Of a DNA stretch of 49,334 bases, positions 1 through 8,740 are shown one piece after another. How positions within the stretch are numbered: position 1 is the stretch's first letter; the number at the start of each line of letters is the position of its first letter. The DNA lies in the NCBI GenBank assembly GCA_964409645.1, contig CAYPEK010000020.1, positions 1 through 49,334 on the forward strand. The letters are read 5' to 3'. This stretch comes from CAYPEK01 sp964409645 (lineage in GTDB: Bacteria > UBP15 > UBA6099). A program made the translations under genes and the position numbers. Below the pieces are notes generated by a model. That model had not been told where the DNA came from, made no database searches, and saw nothing but the letters and a program-made list of their open reading frames with translations.

Positions 1-849
1 GACTTCGAGAAGAGCAAAGAGTATCTGGAAGCCAACGACGGTGCGGGCAACACGTTCAAGGCAACCGCGAAACCGGTGCTCATCGGCACCGCGGTCGTGG
101 GCGCAACGACAATGATCTTCTCGCTCATCCTCGTTATTCAGAAAACGCTCGGCGTGAAGCCGGAAGAAATTCTGAATATCCTCAACCCGTACGCGGTGCT
201 CGGATTTATCTGCGGCGGACTCGTCATTTACTGGTTCTGCGGCGCTTCGATGCAGGCCGTCACAACCGGCGCTTACCGCGCGGTCGAGTACATCAAAAAG
301 AACATCAAGCTCGATGACAAAGCGGTCAAAAGCGCAAGCATCAAGGACTCGAAAGAAGTCGTCAAAATCTGCACAGTGTATGCGCAGAAGGGTATGTACA
401 ACATATTCCTCGGCGTCTTCTGCTTTGCTCTGGCGTTCGCGTTCTTCTCGGCGTCGAACAAAGGAAATCCCGATCCCGCCGCGTTCTTTATTTTCTACCT
501 GATTTCAATCGCGGTATTCGGCCTCTTCCAAGCCATCTACATGGCCAACGCCGGCGGCTGCTGGGACAACGCCAAAAAGCTCGTTGAGACAGACCTCAAG
601 GGCAAAGGCACCCCGCTCCACGACGCGACGGTCATCGGCGACACGGTCGGCGATCCCTTCAAGGACACGTCCTCCGTCGCCCTGAACCCGATCATCAAGT
701 TCACAACTCTGTTCGGGCTTCTCGCGATGGAAATCGCCATCGAACCGGCGTTCGTTAAAATCGCCCCGTACATCGGCTTGGGCTTCTTCTTCGTCGCTCT
801 GTTCTTCGTGTACCGCTCGTTCTACGGAATGAGAATACCGCAGGACTGA
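1..849 (+). CDS. hppA: Membrane-bound proton-pumping pyrophosphatase, C-terminal part
   Basis: This is the last 282 residues of a membrane pyrophosphatase, which couples pyrophosphate hydrolysis to H+ (in some members Na+) export across the cytoplasmic membrane. The frame is open from base 1, so the 5' part lies outside the window. Family signatures are visible: GNTFKATAKP at residues 16-25 of the visible part, GGCWDNAKK, and GDTVGDPFKDTS at about 213-224, with hydrophobic helices between and after them. In this family the residue two after GNT separates K+-dependent (Ala) from K+-independent (Lys) pumps. Here it is Lys20, so a K+-independent H+ pump is inferred. A strong hairpin terminator follows 27 bp after the stop. 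Confidence 0.95.
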   Translation, partial: DFEKSKEYLEANDGAGNTFKATAKPVLIGTAVVGATTMIFSLILVIQKTLGVKPEEILNILNPYAVLGFICGGLVIYWFCGASMQAVTTGAYRAVEYIKKNIKLDDKAVKSASIKDSKEVVKICTVYAQKGMYNIFLGVFCFALAFAFFSASNKGNPDPAAFFIFYLISIAVFGLFQAIYMANAGGCWDNAKKLVETDLKGKGTPLHDATVIGDTVGDPFKDTSSVALNPIIKFTTLFGLLAMEIAIEPAFVKIAPYIGLGFFFVALFFVYRSFYGMRIPQD

Positions 850-875
850 TCCGGCGGACGGAAACAACGCTAAAC

Positions 876-907
876 AAAAGGGGCGGACATCGTGTCCGCC
901 CCTTTTT
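876..907. terminator. Bidirectional rho-independent terminator
   Basis: A 10-bp perfect stem (880-889 with 893-902) has a 3-nt loop, is preceded by AAAA and followed by TTTTT. The A-run and T-run make it usable in both directions. That fits its place between hppA on the plus strand and a converging minus-strand gene. Confidence 0.92.
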
Positions 908-948
908 ATTTGTCCGTTATTCCGTACAGTGAAATCCGGCTTGATTCC

Positions 949-1506
949 TCAGTCCCACTCGACATCCATTTCGCAATGCTCGTCGCCCTTGCAGGCGCAT
1001 TTCGTTTTGCTGACTTTTACATTCTTTCCGCCGGAAAGCTCAACCATTCTCCTGCCCCACCCGATCAGGTTCTTGCACGATTCCACGTGCGGCAATTCGT
1101 AACCGATTACCTTGAACAGCGCCTTGTTCGCGCTGGGGTCGAACTCCACCGTCAGTTCGCCGGTGTCGTGAAACGTCTTCCAGAGCGAAGCCGCGCGCGA
1201 CAGCGTCATCCGCACGTCACTCTCTTTCAGCCGCGAACTGTACACACCCTTCAGCCCCGCCTCGGCGCTCGCTTCGCCCACATGCTCCATCACGTTCGGG
1301 TCCTTGCCGCCCAGCGTCCGCTGTATCGACTTATTGAAATCCACATATATCTCGCCTTCGTACCACGACGACGGGATGACGCTTCCCAGTATCTCGCGGT
1401 TCTGTGTTTTCATGTTCGCCAGAACCGACTTCAGCGCATCTTCTCCGTACCTGTCCTTAACACCTGCTATCCTGCTCAGTAATGCTACTCCTTTTACTTT
1501 CGCCAT
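949..1506 (-). CDS. V4R/HNOB-like small-ligand-binding domain protein (tentative)
   Basis: A soluble 185-residue protein with no signal peptide or membrane segment. Its C-terminus reads CACKGDEHCEMDVEWD. This C-x-GD-x-x-C...W ending is common in stand-alone V4R or related sensory domains of delta-proteobacteria-like lineages. The rest is mixed alpha/beta sequence without catalytic motifs that I can name. The start is supported by an AGAGGAGAC ribosome site 6-7 nt upstream and a TATAAT box 40 bp upstream. It is transcribed alone, converging on hppA. The ligand and role are unknown, and family assignment rests on the C-terminal motif only. Confidence 0.6.
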   Translation of the reverse strand: MAKVKGVALLSRIAGVKDRYGEDALKSVLANMKTQNREILGSVIPSSWYEGEIYVDFNKSIQRTLGGKDPNVMEHVGEASAEAGLKGVYSSRLKESDVRMTLSRAASLWKTFHDTGELTVEFDPSANKALFKVIGYELPHVESCKNLIGWGRRMVELSGGKNVKVSKTKCACKGDEHCEMDVEWD

Positions 1507-1545
1507 AATCCCGTCTCCTCTGTTGTTTCCTCATTCAATTTTTTT

Positions 1546-1574
1546 ATTATATCTCATTTTGCCGGAAGCGAAAA
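1546..1574 (-). promoter_or_regulatory. Possible promoter of the V4R-like gene
   Basis: A perfect TATAAT (plus-strand positions 1546-1551) lies about 40 bp upstream of the start codon in an AT-rich gap. The -35 region (about 1569-1574) is a poor match, so this is a moderate call. Confidence 0.4.
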
Positions 1575-1606
1575 AAAACAAAAAATTTTTTCGGCCGCCA
1601 CGCGTG

Positions 1607-2497
1607 TCACGCCCGCGGGTGCGTCTCGTCGTATGTTTTCCGCAGGCGTTCGGCCGAGATGTGCGTGTATATCTGTGTCGTTGACAGGCTTGCATGACCC
1701 AGCAGCTCCTGAACCGTGCGGAGGTCGGCCCCGCCGTTCAACAGATGTGTCGCGAACGAGTGTCGCAGCGAATGCGGCGATATCTTTTTCAAGATCGCCG
1801 TCCGGTTAATGTGCTTTTCGACAACCCGCTGAACCCCGCGCACGTGCAGCCGGCCGCCATTCTTATTCAGGAACAACGCCCGTCCGTCCTGCGCCGCGCC
1901 GAACAGCGGACGCCCGTTTTTCAGATATTCCTCCACCGCCGCGTGCGCCGGGTCGCCTACAAACACGATCCGCTCTTTGTTGCCCTTCCCGACCACGCGC
2001 AACTCCGGACTGCCCGGTTTCAGATCGGCCAGATTCAGCGAAACAAGCTCGCTGACACGCATACCGCTCGAATACAGCAGTTCTAGTATCGCGCGGTCTC
2101 GCAGACCGGCCGGCGTCTCCGCATCCGGAGCTTTCAGCAGCGACGAGACTTCTTCGACGAACAAATATTCCGGCGTCTTCTTCGGCAGCCGAGGCGAATC
2201 GAGCGATACGAATATGTTCCGCTCCACAACTCCCTGCCTTTTCAGGAACTTGAAAAATGACCTTAGCGCGCTCACCCGCCGCGCGATCGTCGTCCGCGCG
2301 CGGCCGTCACGCTTCAGCTCCGCGAGATAGCGCCGCGCCAGCTTTAGATCAACCTCACGCGGGCCGACGCCCCCGCCGGACTCCTCACAGAACCGCGCGA
2401 AATCATTCAGGTCCCGCGCGTATGCGTCCACCGTGTTCGGAGACCTGCCGAGGTTCACCTTCAGATGCCTTGTGTATCTGTCTATGTGCTCACGCAC
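1607..2497 (-). CDS. xerC: Tyrosine site-specific recombinase XerC/XerD type
   Basis: A 296-residue protein, the usual Xer length (about 300). The N-terminal SAM-like core-binding domain covers about residues 1-90 and the catalytic domain about 105-296. All catalytic residues are visible: R147 (GMRVSEL), K171 (GKGNKER), H242 and R245 (HSLRH), H268 (GHAS) and nucleophile Y277 (TQIYTH). Xer proteins resolve chromosome dimers at dif with FtsK. Whether this one is XerC or XerD cannot be told from sequence alone, and no dif-like site was seen. The gene overlaps the upstream FAD-oxidoreductase gene by 8 bp, so it is probably co-translated with it. Confidence 0.9.
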   Translation of the reverse strand: MREHIDRYTRHLKVNLGRSPNTVDAYARDLNDFARFCEESGGGVGPREVDLKLARRYLAELKRDGRARTTIARRVSALRSFFKFLKRQGVVERNIFVSLDSPRLPKKTPEYLFVEEVSSLLKAPDAETPAGLRDRAILELLYSSGMRVSELVSLNLADLKPGSPELRVVGKGNKERIVFVGDPAHAAVEEYLKNGRPLFGAAQDGRALFLNKNGGRLHVRGVQRVVEKHINRTAILKKISPHSLRHSFATHLLNGGADLRTVQELLGHASLSTTQIYTHISAERLRKTYDETHPRA

Positions 2498-3791
2498 GCT
2501 TATTCAGTTGCCTTTCAGCGATTGAGACGGCTTCCAGCGCGGCCTTCAGCGCCGTGTCGCCCTTCGGGCCGCCGATTCCCGCCGCGTCGTTCGCCATCGC
2601 CGCGTTTTTCGCCTTGAACGCGCTCACCGGCGGAAGGTCCTCTCGCGTTTGTCCGATCACGGCCGCCGCGCTCCGCACTTCCGCGTGTTCACGCCATTCC
2701 TCAACCATGAGATGTTTCGATACTCCGGGGAAAACAAGTTCGGTTATTTTCTTCAGTTTGAGTTTTTCATTTTTCAGTAAATCGGCATTCGAAAGTACGG
2801 CCGCGGGCACAGGCATGAACCACGACATTATCTGGCAGCCGCGCGGCGCAAGCGCCGGTTCGAGGTTGGTCGGAACAAGTCCCCTCGTGAACGGGTCCGC
2901 CGTCACAATCTGGCCGCGCACGCCCGTCACCGGCTTATCGAGGCCGAGATACAGGCTGATGCCGCGGAGCGGTTCGAGCTTCCTCAGCCGCCGCGCCGTC
3001 TCTTCCGGGAAAGAATCTTCCGGCGCGAGTTCGAGCAAACAGCTTACCGGGACGGCCGCAATCACAAATCCCGCCTCGATGAAATCGCCGCCCGCGTTGA
3101 CGCCGAGTACGGTGTCGCCGTCGAATACGATATTTTTAATCTCGACGCCGTCCATGATGTCGCCCTTCTCCATCACCGCCGACTCCAGCGCCATGAATAC
3201 ATGCGCCCAGCCGCCGAGCGGAGTCACCGGCGCACGGCCCGCGCCTCCTTTTAACCCTTCCGCGAATGTGCCGATCGGCATCCTGCCGAGGTCCGCCGCG
3301 TCGAACATCCAGCCTGAAATGAGCGATGCGTGCTCGCTTACGTCCTGATCCGCGCCGGGCAGTTTCAGTAGCCATTCGGCGAGGTCCCTCTTGAACGCGT
3401 ACGGGTCGAGCGTCTGCTGCCTGAGGTTCTTTATCGCGCGCGACCACGCAATCCGGCCGCCGATACCGAGCATCGGCGACAGAACCGCACGCGCCGCACC
3501 GTCCGGAAACGCAACCAGTTTTGTTCCGTTAAAGCACAGAGCGCCGCCGCCCGGATGAAACCTCGCGGGCGCGCCCGACGCCTTGAGCGCAATTTCAGGA
3601 TGCGCTCCGGCAACACGATTCGCAAGAACTCCGAAATCGAACGTGAACCCTTCCTTATGAAAAATCGCGGCCCGCCCGCCGGTCGTGTCCGGTTCGCGCA
3701 GCAGCATACACGTCATCCCGCGCCGCGCCGCAACCGCCGCCGCCGCGTGCGCCGCGATTCCGTCCCCTATCACCACAACATCAAATTTCAT
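2490..3791 (-). CDS. FAD-dependent oxidoreductase, phytoene-desaturase/amine-oxidase-like
   Basis: A 433-residue flavoprotein. An N-terminal dinucleotide-binding fold starts at residue 3 (VVVIGDGIAAHAAA, GxGxxA at 9-14) with a downstream acidic/Gly segment (TTGGRA). The C-terminal part ends with AGIGGPKGDTALKAALEA, the usual FAD-closing helix of the CrtI/amine-oxidase superfamily. No signal peptide or membrane segment is seen. The substrate is unknown: relatives act on carotenoids, amines or protoporphyrinogen, and nothing nearby points to a carotenoid pathway. It lies upstream of the Xer gene with an 8-bp overlap. Confidence 0.8.
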   Translation of the reverse strand: MKFDVVVIGDGIAAHAAAAVAARRGMTCMLLREPDTTGGRAAIFHKEGFTFDFGVLANRVAGAHPEIALKASGAPARFHPGGGALCFNGTKLVAFPDGAARAVLSPMLGIGGRIAWSRAIKNLRQQTLDPYAFKRDLAEWLLKLPGADQDVSEHASLISGWMFDAADLGRMPIGTFAEGLKGGAGRAPVTPLGGWAHVFMALESAVMEKGDIMDGVEIKNIVFDGDTVLGVNAGGDFIEAGFVIAAVPVSCLLELAPEDSFPEETARRLRKLEPLRGISLYLGLDKPVTGVRGQIVTADPFTRGLVPTNLEPALAPRGCQIMSWFMPVPAAVLSNADLLKNEKLKLKKITELVFPGVSKHLMVEEWREHAEVRSAAAVIGQTREDLPPVSAFKAKNAAMANDAAGIGGPKGDTALKAALEAVSIAERQLNKRA

Positions 3792-3961
3792 CTCAAATAA
3801 TGCCCTTCACCTTAAATTGCATTTTTCTTATTATGCCATACAGGCGTCGTTTGATTTCACTATTCCATGAAAAGTTATTCTTTTCAGCCGACCGTGGGCC
3901 AAACTCCCGAAGGCAGGTGTAAACCTGTTTCTTTTGCACGTAAGACAAAACAGCGACATCT

Positions 3962-4507
3962 TTATCCGCCATTCCTTACAAAGCGAGCGGCCGCAAAATC
4001 CGCCGTCTCGCCGCGCTCAAGCGCCAGAAGCGCCCGCTTCACGTCGAAGCCGATCGAGAATCCGCCGAGTCCGCCCCCGGATTTCAACACCCTGTGACAC
4101 GGCACTATTACCGGAAACGGATTCGCCCCGAGCGCATTTCCCGCGGCACGCGCTCCACCCGGGCAACCCGCCGCCGCCGCGATATCCGCATAGCTCGCGG
4201 TTTTGCCATACAGCACCTTCATCGCCGCGCGCCAGACCTTCTTTTGAAACTCCGTCGCGACGCCGAAATCAAGCGCGACATCGAATCGCTTCAAGCGGCC
4301 CTCAAAATAACCGTCGATCTGCGTCACCGCTTCTTTTATCTTTTCCGGCAGCCGCGCCGATATTTTTATCCGCTCCACATCCGCGCAAAACCGCGACTCC
4401 GCTTCCGCACGGCTTCCGAATCCGAACTCGAAACGCGCGACGCCCTTGTCCGTAAATTGAAGTGCGCACCAGCCCGCTTTATTTTTCCATACGTATCCCT
4501 TTCTCAT
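3962..4507 (-). CDS. ogt: Methylated-DNA--protein-cysteine methyltransferase
   Basis: A suicide repair enzyme that moves methyl groups from O6-methylguanine to its own cysteine. The active-site motif VPCHRV (Cys137 in the 181-residue product) is intact. It is preceded by GNALGANPFP and the YADIAAAAG helix-turn-helix recognition region, and followed by GGLGGFSIG. The chosen ATG at 4507 overlaps the stop of uvrC as ATGA and follows GGAGG almost directly. A longer reading frame exists upstream, but it lies wholly inside uvrC and does not look like this family. Length is normal. Pairing with uvrC makes a small alkylation/excision repair operon. Confidence 0.93.
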   Translation of the reverse strand: MRKGYVWKNKAGWCALQFTDKGVARFEFGFGSRAEAESRFCADVERIKISARLPEKIKEAVTQIDGYFEGRLKRFDVALDFGVATEFQKKVWRAAMKVLYGKTASYADIAAAAGCPGGARAAGNALGANPFPVIVPCHRVLKSGGGLGGFSIGFDVKRALLALERGETADFAAARFVRNGG

Positions 4508-6141
4508 TCCTCCACCATTTCCTTTCCGCGCCGCTTCCTGTGAAACGACACTGCAAAACGATGCGCTTCGGCAATCACCCGCTGCACCAGCCACGCGGCC
4601 GGCTCTTCGCCCGAAAGTATCATCGGCGCCTTCGCGCCCATTATGTGCGACAGACCGGTCTTCTTCGCGTATCCGATCACCCGTAGCGGCTCCGTCCAGT
4701 TCGCATCGCGCACGCCTTCCTCCACCGCCGACACCTGCCCTTTGCCACCATCGACAATTATCAGATCAGGCTTCGGCTCGATACCCTCCGCGACGCGCCT
4801 CAGATATCGCGCCGCCATCTCGCGCATCGAAGAGAAATCGTCGCGCCCTTCGCCTTTGATTATGAATTTGCGGTAATGCTCCTTGTCCGGACGTCCGTCG
4901 TGAAAATTCACCGCCGAGCCGACCGTGTTGCGTCCCTGTATCGTCGAAATGTCGAACCCCGCTATGCGGCGCACGGGCTTCTCCGCGCCGAGCCGGTCCG
5001 TGATCGCCTGCACCATCACGCGCCGCTGCTCGCGGTCCGCGTTGTCCTTTCTCTCCTCCTCGGCGAGCCGCAACGCCGCGTTCTCCGCCGCGCGCTCCAC
5101 CATTTTACGCTTGTCGCCCCGCTTCGGCACGGCGATCTTCACCTTACGGCCCTCGCGTTCCTCGAGCAGCCCGGATATCAGCTCCGGCTCCTCTATCTCG
5201 TCACAAATAAGAATTTCGCCGGGCACCGAACTCGCGAAATCGTAGTACAGCTTCATGAACGCCCCGAGCGCTTCGCCCCGCGACTGCCCCGGCTGCACCT
5301 TCAGCACGAACGGGTCGTGGCCGATCAGCAACCCATCGCGCACATACATCATCTCCGCGCACGCCAGCCGCTCCCCCACCGCCACGCCGATCACGTCGTA
5401 ATCCTTGCCGTCCGTGAACACCACCGTCTGCTCCTGCGCCGTCACGGTTTTAAGCGCGTTCAGCCGGTCGCGCATTATCGCCGCCCGCTCGAACTGCTCC
5501 GCACGCGCCGCCGCTTTCATTTCCTTTTCGAGTTCGCTGATTATTTCCGTCGCGCGGCCGGACAGAAACATCGACACCGCGCGCACCCGCGTCATGTAGT
5601 CCTCTTTCGACACGTTCCCCGTGCATGGCCCCGGACATTTCTCGATGTGGTAATACATGCACGGCTCCGGCTTCATCTTCTCGCAGAACCGCAGCGGGAA
5701 TACGCGGTTGAGGAACCGCAACGTGTCACGCACCGCGCGCACGGACGAATACGGGCCGAAATATTTCGCTCCGTCGTCCTCCACCCGCCGCGCGAATTCG
5801 AGTCTTGGAAAATCCTCGTTCGTCAACCTCAGGAACGGGTATCCCTTGTCGTCCTTCAGAAGGATGTTGTAGCGCGGGCGGAACTTCTTTATCAGCGTGG
5901 ATTCGAGCAGCAGCGCTTCGAGCTCGTTACCTGTCTGAATGAAATCGAGATCGCGGATTGCCGCGACAAGCCGCCCCGTCTTCTCCGAGTCCGGCCGTCC
6001 CGCATGAAAATAGGACGAAACCCGGTTCCTCAGCACCTTCGCCTTGCCGACATAAATGACGCGGCCCGCCGAGTTTTTAAAAATATAAACACCGGGCTTC
6101 CTCGGCAGATTCTTAACTTTTGTTTCAAGCGTTTCGGTCAT
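4504..6141 (-). CDS. uvrC: Excinuclease ABC subunit C, lacking the C-terminal HhH domain
   Basis: The nuclease subunit of nucleotide excision repair, which cuts on both sides of a UvrAB-marked lesion. Domains: GIY-YIG nuclease at about 12-95 (GVYIF, VIYVGKAK); a four-cysteine cluster C153, C161, C169, C173, matching the metal/Fe-S-binding cysteines of UvrC; UVR motif at about 203-235 that contacts UvrB; RNase H-like 5' nuclease at about 390-500 (AGFDISTIQG, IIVDGGKGQ). The protein stops at residue 545 right after HRKRRGKEMVEE, where other UvrC proteins continue with about 60 residues of tandem helix-hairpin-helix. No HhH sequence follows in another frame, since ogt begins at once. No clear ribosome site precedes the ATG. 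Confidence 0.95.
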   Translation of the reverse strand: MTETLETKVKNLPRKPGVYIFKNSAGRVIYVGKAKVLRNRVSSYFHAGRPDSEKTGRLVAAIRDLDFIQTGNELEALLLESTLIKKFRPRYNILLKDDKGYPFLRLTNEDFPRLEFARRVEDDGAKYFGPYSSVRAVRDTLRFLNRVFPLRFCEKMKPEPCMYYHIEKCPGPCTGNVSKEDYMTRVRAVSMFLSGRATEIISELEKEMKAAARAEQFERAAIMRDRLNALKTVTAQEQTVVFTDGKDYDVIGVAVGERLACAEMMYVRDGLLIGHDPFVLKVQPGQSRGEALGAFMKLYYDFASSVPGEILICDEIEEPELISGLLEEREGRKVKIAVPKRGDKRKMVERAAENAALRLAEEERKDNADREQRRVMVQAITDRLGAEKPVRRIAGFDISTIQGRNTVGSAVNFHDGRPDKEHYRKFIIKGEGRDDFSSMREMAARYLRRVAEGIEPKPDLIIVDGGKGQVSAVEEGVRDANWTEPLRVIGYAKKTGLSHIMGAKAPMILSGEEPAAWLVQRVIAEAHRFAVSFHRKRRGKEMVEE

Positions 6142-6152
6142 CGGCGAGATGG

Positions 6153-6437
6153 CTAACTCGTTTTGAGCTCCTCGCGGATTTTTTCGGACAAAAATATTTT
6201 CAACAGCGATTGATACGGCACGTCCTTTTTATTTGCGAGCAGTTTGAGTTCCGACAGCATGGTTTCGGGTATTCTCAACGAAATAGTTTTCATCGTCGGT
6301 TTCAGGTTCGGCATTACCACACGGCGTGCTTTCTTCCAATCCACATAATCCGACGAGTCGTGCGTCGACCAGAATTCCCTCTCGTCTTCCTCGCTCTTGA
6401 ACTTCGGCACGGTTTTATTCTTCTGTGCGTTCTTCAT
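6153..6437 (-). CDS. CopG/BrnA-type antitoxin
   Basis: A 94-residue antitoxin of the CopG_antitoxin family. The N-terminal half has KFKSEEDEREFWSTHDSSDY, the toxin-contacting signature of this family. The C-terminal half (about 50-92, KTISLRIPETMLSELKLL then VPYQSLLKIFLSEK) is a ribbon-helix-helix DNA-binding domain. It overlaps the toxin gene by 23 bp and is the second gene of the pair, the order typical of brnT-brnA. It probably represses the shared promoter at 6734-6762. It ends with TAG. Confidence 0.88.
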   Translation of the reverse strand: MKNAQKNKTVPKFKSEEDEREFWSTHDSSDYVDWKKARRVVMPNLKPTMKTISLRIPETMLSELKLLANKKDVPYQSLLKIFLSEKIREELKTS

Positions 6438-6726
6438 AAATTTTTCGCTCCTTGCGGCTCATATCTCTAGCCGAAATCACTCTCACCCGGTTGTCCCGAA
6501 CAGTGAATACGACAAAAAGCTTCCTCTCCGAATCGGTTTTCCCAAGCGCATAAAAACGCGATTCCCTGTCCGAATGGCCGGCATCTCTTCCCGATACGAG
6601 CGGTAGGTTGAAAAAAATCTGCTCGCACTCTTCCGGCGTTACCTTGTGCCTGAACCAGTTCTTTTCGACGTTATGTTTATCCCAGTCGAATCCTTCACAT
6701 CCGGTCAGGATATCGTTGTCGTCCAT
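6415..6726 (-). CDS. BrnT-family ribonuclease toxin
   Basis: A 103-residue RelE-like RNase toxin. BrnT landmarks are FDWDKHNVEKNWFRHKVTPEE near the N-terminus and RVRVISARDMSRKERKIYEE at the C-terminus. In known BrnT proteins the core Arg/Glu/Lys residues of these segments cleave RNA. The toxin is the first gene and the antitoxin follows with overlapping frames. The ATG lies only about 8 bp from the -10 box, so the message is predicted to be nearly leaderless. The next in-frame start would remove conserved residues, so this start is preferred. Confidence 0.87.
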   Translation of the reverse strand: MDDNDILTGCEGFDWDKHNVEKNWFRHKVTPEECEQIFFNLPLVSGRDAGHSDRESRFYALGKTDSERKLFVVFTVRDNRVRVISARDMSRKERKIYEERTEE

Positions 6727-6733
6727 GATTTAA

Positions 6734-6762
6734 AGTATATTGCTGATATATACAAGCGTCAA
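6734..6762 (-). promoter_or_regulatory. Promoter and probable operator of the toxin-antitoxin pair
   Basis: On the minus strand the sequence reads TTGACG, 17-nt spacer, TATACT (-35 at 6757-6762, -10 at 6734-6739). An inverted repeat GTATAT-N7-ATATAC (6735-6753) covers the -10 box and spacer. It is well placed to bind the ribbon-helix-helix antitoxin for autorepression. Confidence 0.75.
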
Positions 6763-6810
6763 TGAGGCTTACTGCCGAAAGCTTATGTTTGAGGTTGCAA
6801 TTATACGGCT

Positions 6811-8703
6811 CTATTTCAAATACACATCGAACTTCGATGGCGGATTGGTGATTTTGATGAAGCCGTTGGGGTCGCCGGAGATTTTGTACTCCCCGATCTT
6901 CGCGGGCGGTTTCACGCTCATGCCCGGAACCCAGTGGTACTTAATTATTACCTCACCGCCCTCCGGCACGGCATCCGATACGCTGATCCGGTTGTACGTC
7001 GCCGAGATGCGCCCCGAGCCTTTCAGAAAATACGTCGGCATGTACGGCATGACTTCGAAGAACTGGAACCGCCCGACACGGTAGAAAAATCTGAAATATC
7101 CGTCGTACTTCGTGAAGTACTGCGCCGCGCCGCCGGACCAGCAGACGATCCACTTCACGTTGTACAGCTTCAGCTTTTCAAGCAGCGCCTCCGGATTGAG
7201 ATCGGAAAGCGGTGTGCCGAACGCCTCGCCGTCCTGAAATGAGGCGTAATGGTAGTCCTCAAACATATACGGATACGGGCCACCGATGAATTCCTTACCC
7301 GTTTCTAACCCGAAATGAGACAGTATCTGTGACTTGCCGTAAACCTGCCCGCCGCCATCGGCATCCATTACTCCGGAGTCCTCGATCATTATTCGAGCGC
7401 CTCCGGGTAGCTCCTTGATACGGTCTTCAAGATCGGTAACATTTCTATCCACAGGGAAATTAAGTAAAGATTCGATCGGAATAAGCCTGTTCGTCGCATA
7501 AGCCATGCCTATGAGACAAAGAACCGGGATCGCGATAAAGGCGACTTTTTTTGCCTTTGCAGTTGATTTCTCACCCGTTTCTGAACTGTTCATTCGGCCC
7601 AGCGCAATCCCGGCGGCCGCGGCAAGCAGCAACTGCGCGACCGGGAAATAGCGCGTCGGGTTCAACGTGTCGCCACCCGGAAGAAACGCGCCGTAATATG
7701 AGTACAGCCACAACCCGCATGCCGAAGCGCCGATGAACGCGGCTTTATTCCTGTCGCCACGCCGCCAAAGAGCGACCAGCCCCACAACTCCAACCGCAAG
7801 CAGAAAAACAAGAAGCAAGCTGTGTATCACGCCGTACGCACCCGTGAACTCGATGTTGTTCATCACGATCGAGCCCATAAAATAATCCTTGATCGGCCGA
7901 AGCAGGTCGCGGTTCTGCCAGAATGGAGCCTTCGACACATTTTTGATGTGGTGCATGAACGTGAAGACCGTCTTGATCCAGAACCAGTTCACTGCAAGCG
8001 CGGCAACACCCGCAACCGCGAGCCCCGCCGCTCTCGCCGGCTTCTTTTCCTTCAAAGCGATTAAAAATGCCGCCACCGCCGGGATGAGAAGGATCAGCGC
8101 GGCGGTTTTGTGGATGAACATCGCGAGCGCGAGCGACACCGCCGCCGCGAGCCACCACGCGCCCCCGTCTCGCGCGTATCTGTAAATGCACGAAGCCGCG
8201 AAGAGCGAGAAATACGTCACAACGCCCGCCGTGAGCATCCCCGCCGCGAAAAACAGCACCGGCATTCCGAGCATGAAATAGAGGCTGCCGATCAGGAATC
8301 CGAACGCGGATTCCCTGCGCGTCAGTCCGAAGTTCCGCAGCGTCAGCCACCAGAAAAACGGAAACAGAAAAACGCCCGCCTGAAAAAACCAGCGCACGAC
8401 CAATAGCACCGGCGTGCCGGGGAAATGCACCGCGAGCCACTGAATGGCGATATTGCTGTTCCAGATGAAGCCGAGCGGGTAACCCGCCATGAAATGCGGA
8501 TCGTAGCCCCATAACTGCCCGTTCGCGGCGTGGAATCTGCGGGCGGCCTCCGCCAGATACGTCATCACGGGGAAATCATTGAAATTGAGAGTCGAGCCGC
8601 CACGCTGTATGAACGAAATCGCGCGCCCGATAACAATCACGGCGCCCTTTATCACACACAGAGCAAGAAATATTTTTTCCGTCTTATACTTCTTCAGCAC
8701 CAA
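6811..8703 (-). CDS. Large polytopic membrane protein, GT-C-like
   Basis: A 630-residue protein with about ten hydrophobic helices in the first two thirds (first near residues 12-30) and a soluble C-terminal domain from about 400. The loop after helix 1 carries FNDFPVM and YDPHFMAGYPLGF, resembling the first periplasmic loop of GT-C glycosyltransferases and related predicted membrane proteins. These use polyprenyl-phosphate sugars outside the cytoplasmic membrane. The C-terminal domain looks beta-rich. It lies downstream of a polyprenyl-phosphate-type GT2 gene and a radical SAM gene, separated from the latter by a repeat. The precise reaction is unknown. Confidence 0.75.
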   Translation of the reverse strand: MVLKKYKTEKIFLALCVIKGAVIVIGRAISFIQRGGSTLNFNDFPVMTYLAEAARRFHAANGQLWGYDPHFMAGYPLGFIWNSNIAIQWLAVHFPGTPVLLVVRWFFQAGVFLFPFFWWLTLRNFGLTRRESAFGFLIGSLYFMLGMPVLFFAAGMLTAGVVTYFSLFAASCIYRYARDGGAWWLAAAVSLALAMFIHKTAALILLIPAVAAFLIALKEKKPARAAGLAVAGVAALAVNWFWIKTVFTFMHHIKNVSKAPFWQNRDLLRPIKDYFMGSIVMNNIEFTGAYGVIHSLLLVFLLAVGVVGLVALWRRGDRNKAAFIGASACGLWLYSYYGAFLPGGDTLNPTRYFPVAQLLLAAAAGIALGRMNSSETGEKSTAKAKKVAFIAIPVLCLIGMAYATNRLIPIESLLNFPVDRNVTDLEDRIKELPGGARIMIEDSGVMDADGGGQVYGKSQILSHFGLETGKEFIGGPYPYMFEDYHYASFQDGEAFGTPLSDLNPEALLEKLKLYNVKWIVCWSGGAAQYFTKYDGYFRFFYRVGRFQFFEVMPYMPTYFLKGSGRISATYNRISVSDAVPEGGEVIIKYHWVPGMSVKPPAKIGEYKISGDPNGFIKITNPPSKFDVYLK

Positions 8704-8740
8704 TCAACTCCCGAAAGCAACCGCTTACATACTCGTGCGG

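Noticed and set aside
1507..1606. dif site next to the Xer gene
   Set aside because: The AT-rich gap has no 11-6-11 imperfect palindrome like known dif sites.
4876..6156. Long plus-strand frame across uvrC
   Set aside because: Antisense shadow with Arg/His-rich translation. uvrC on the other strand has all family motifs.
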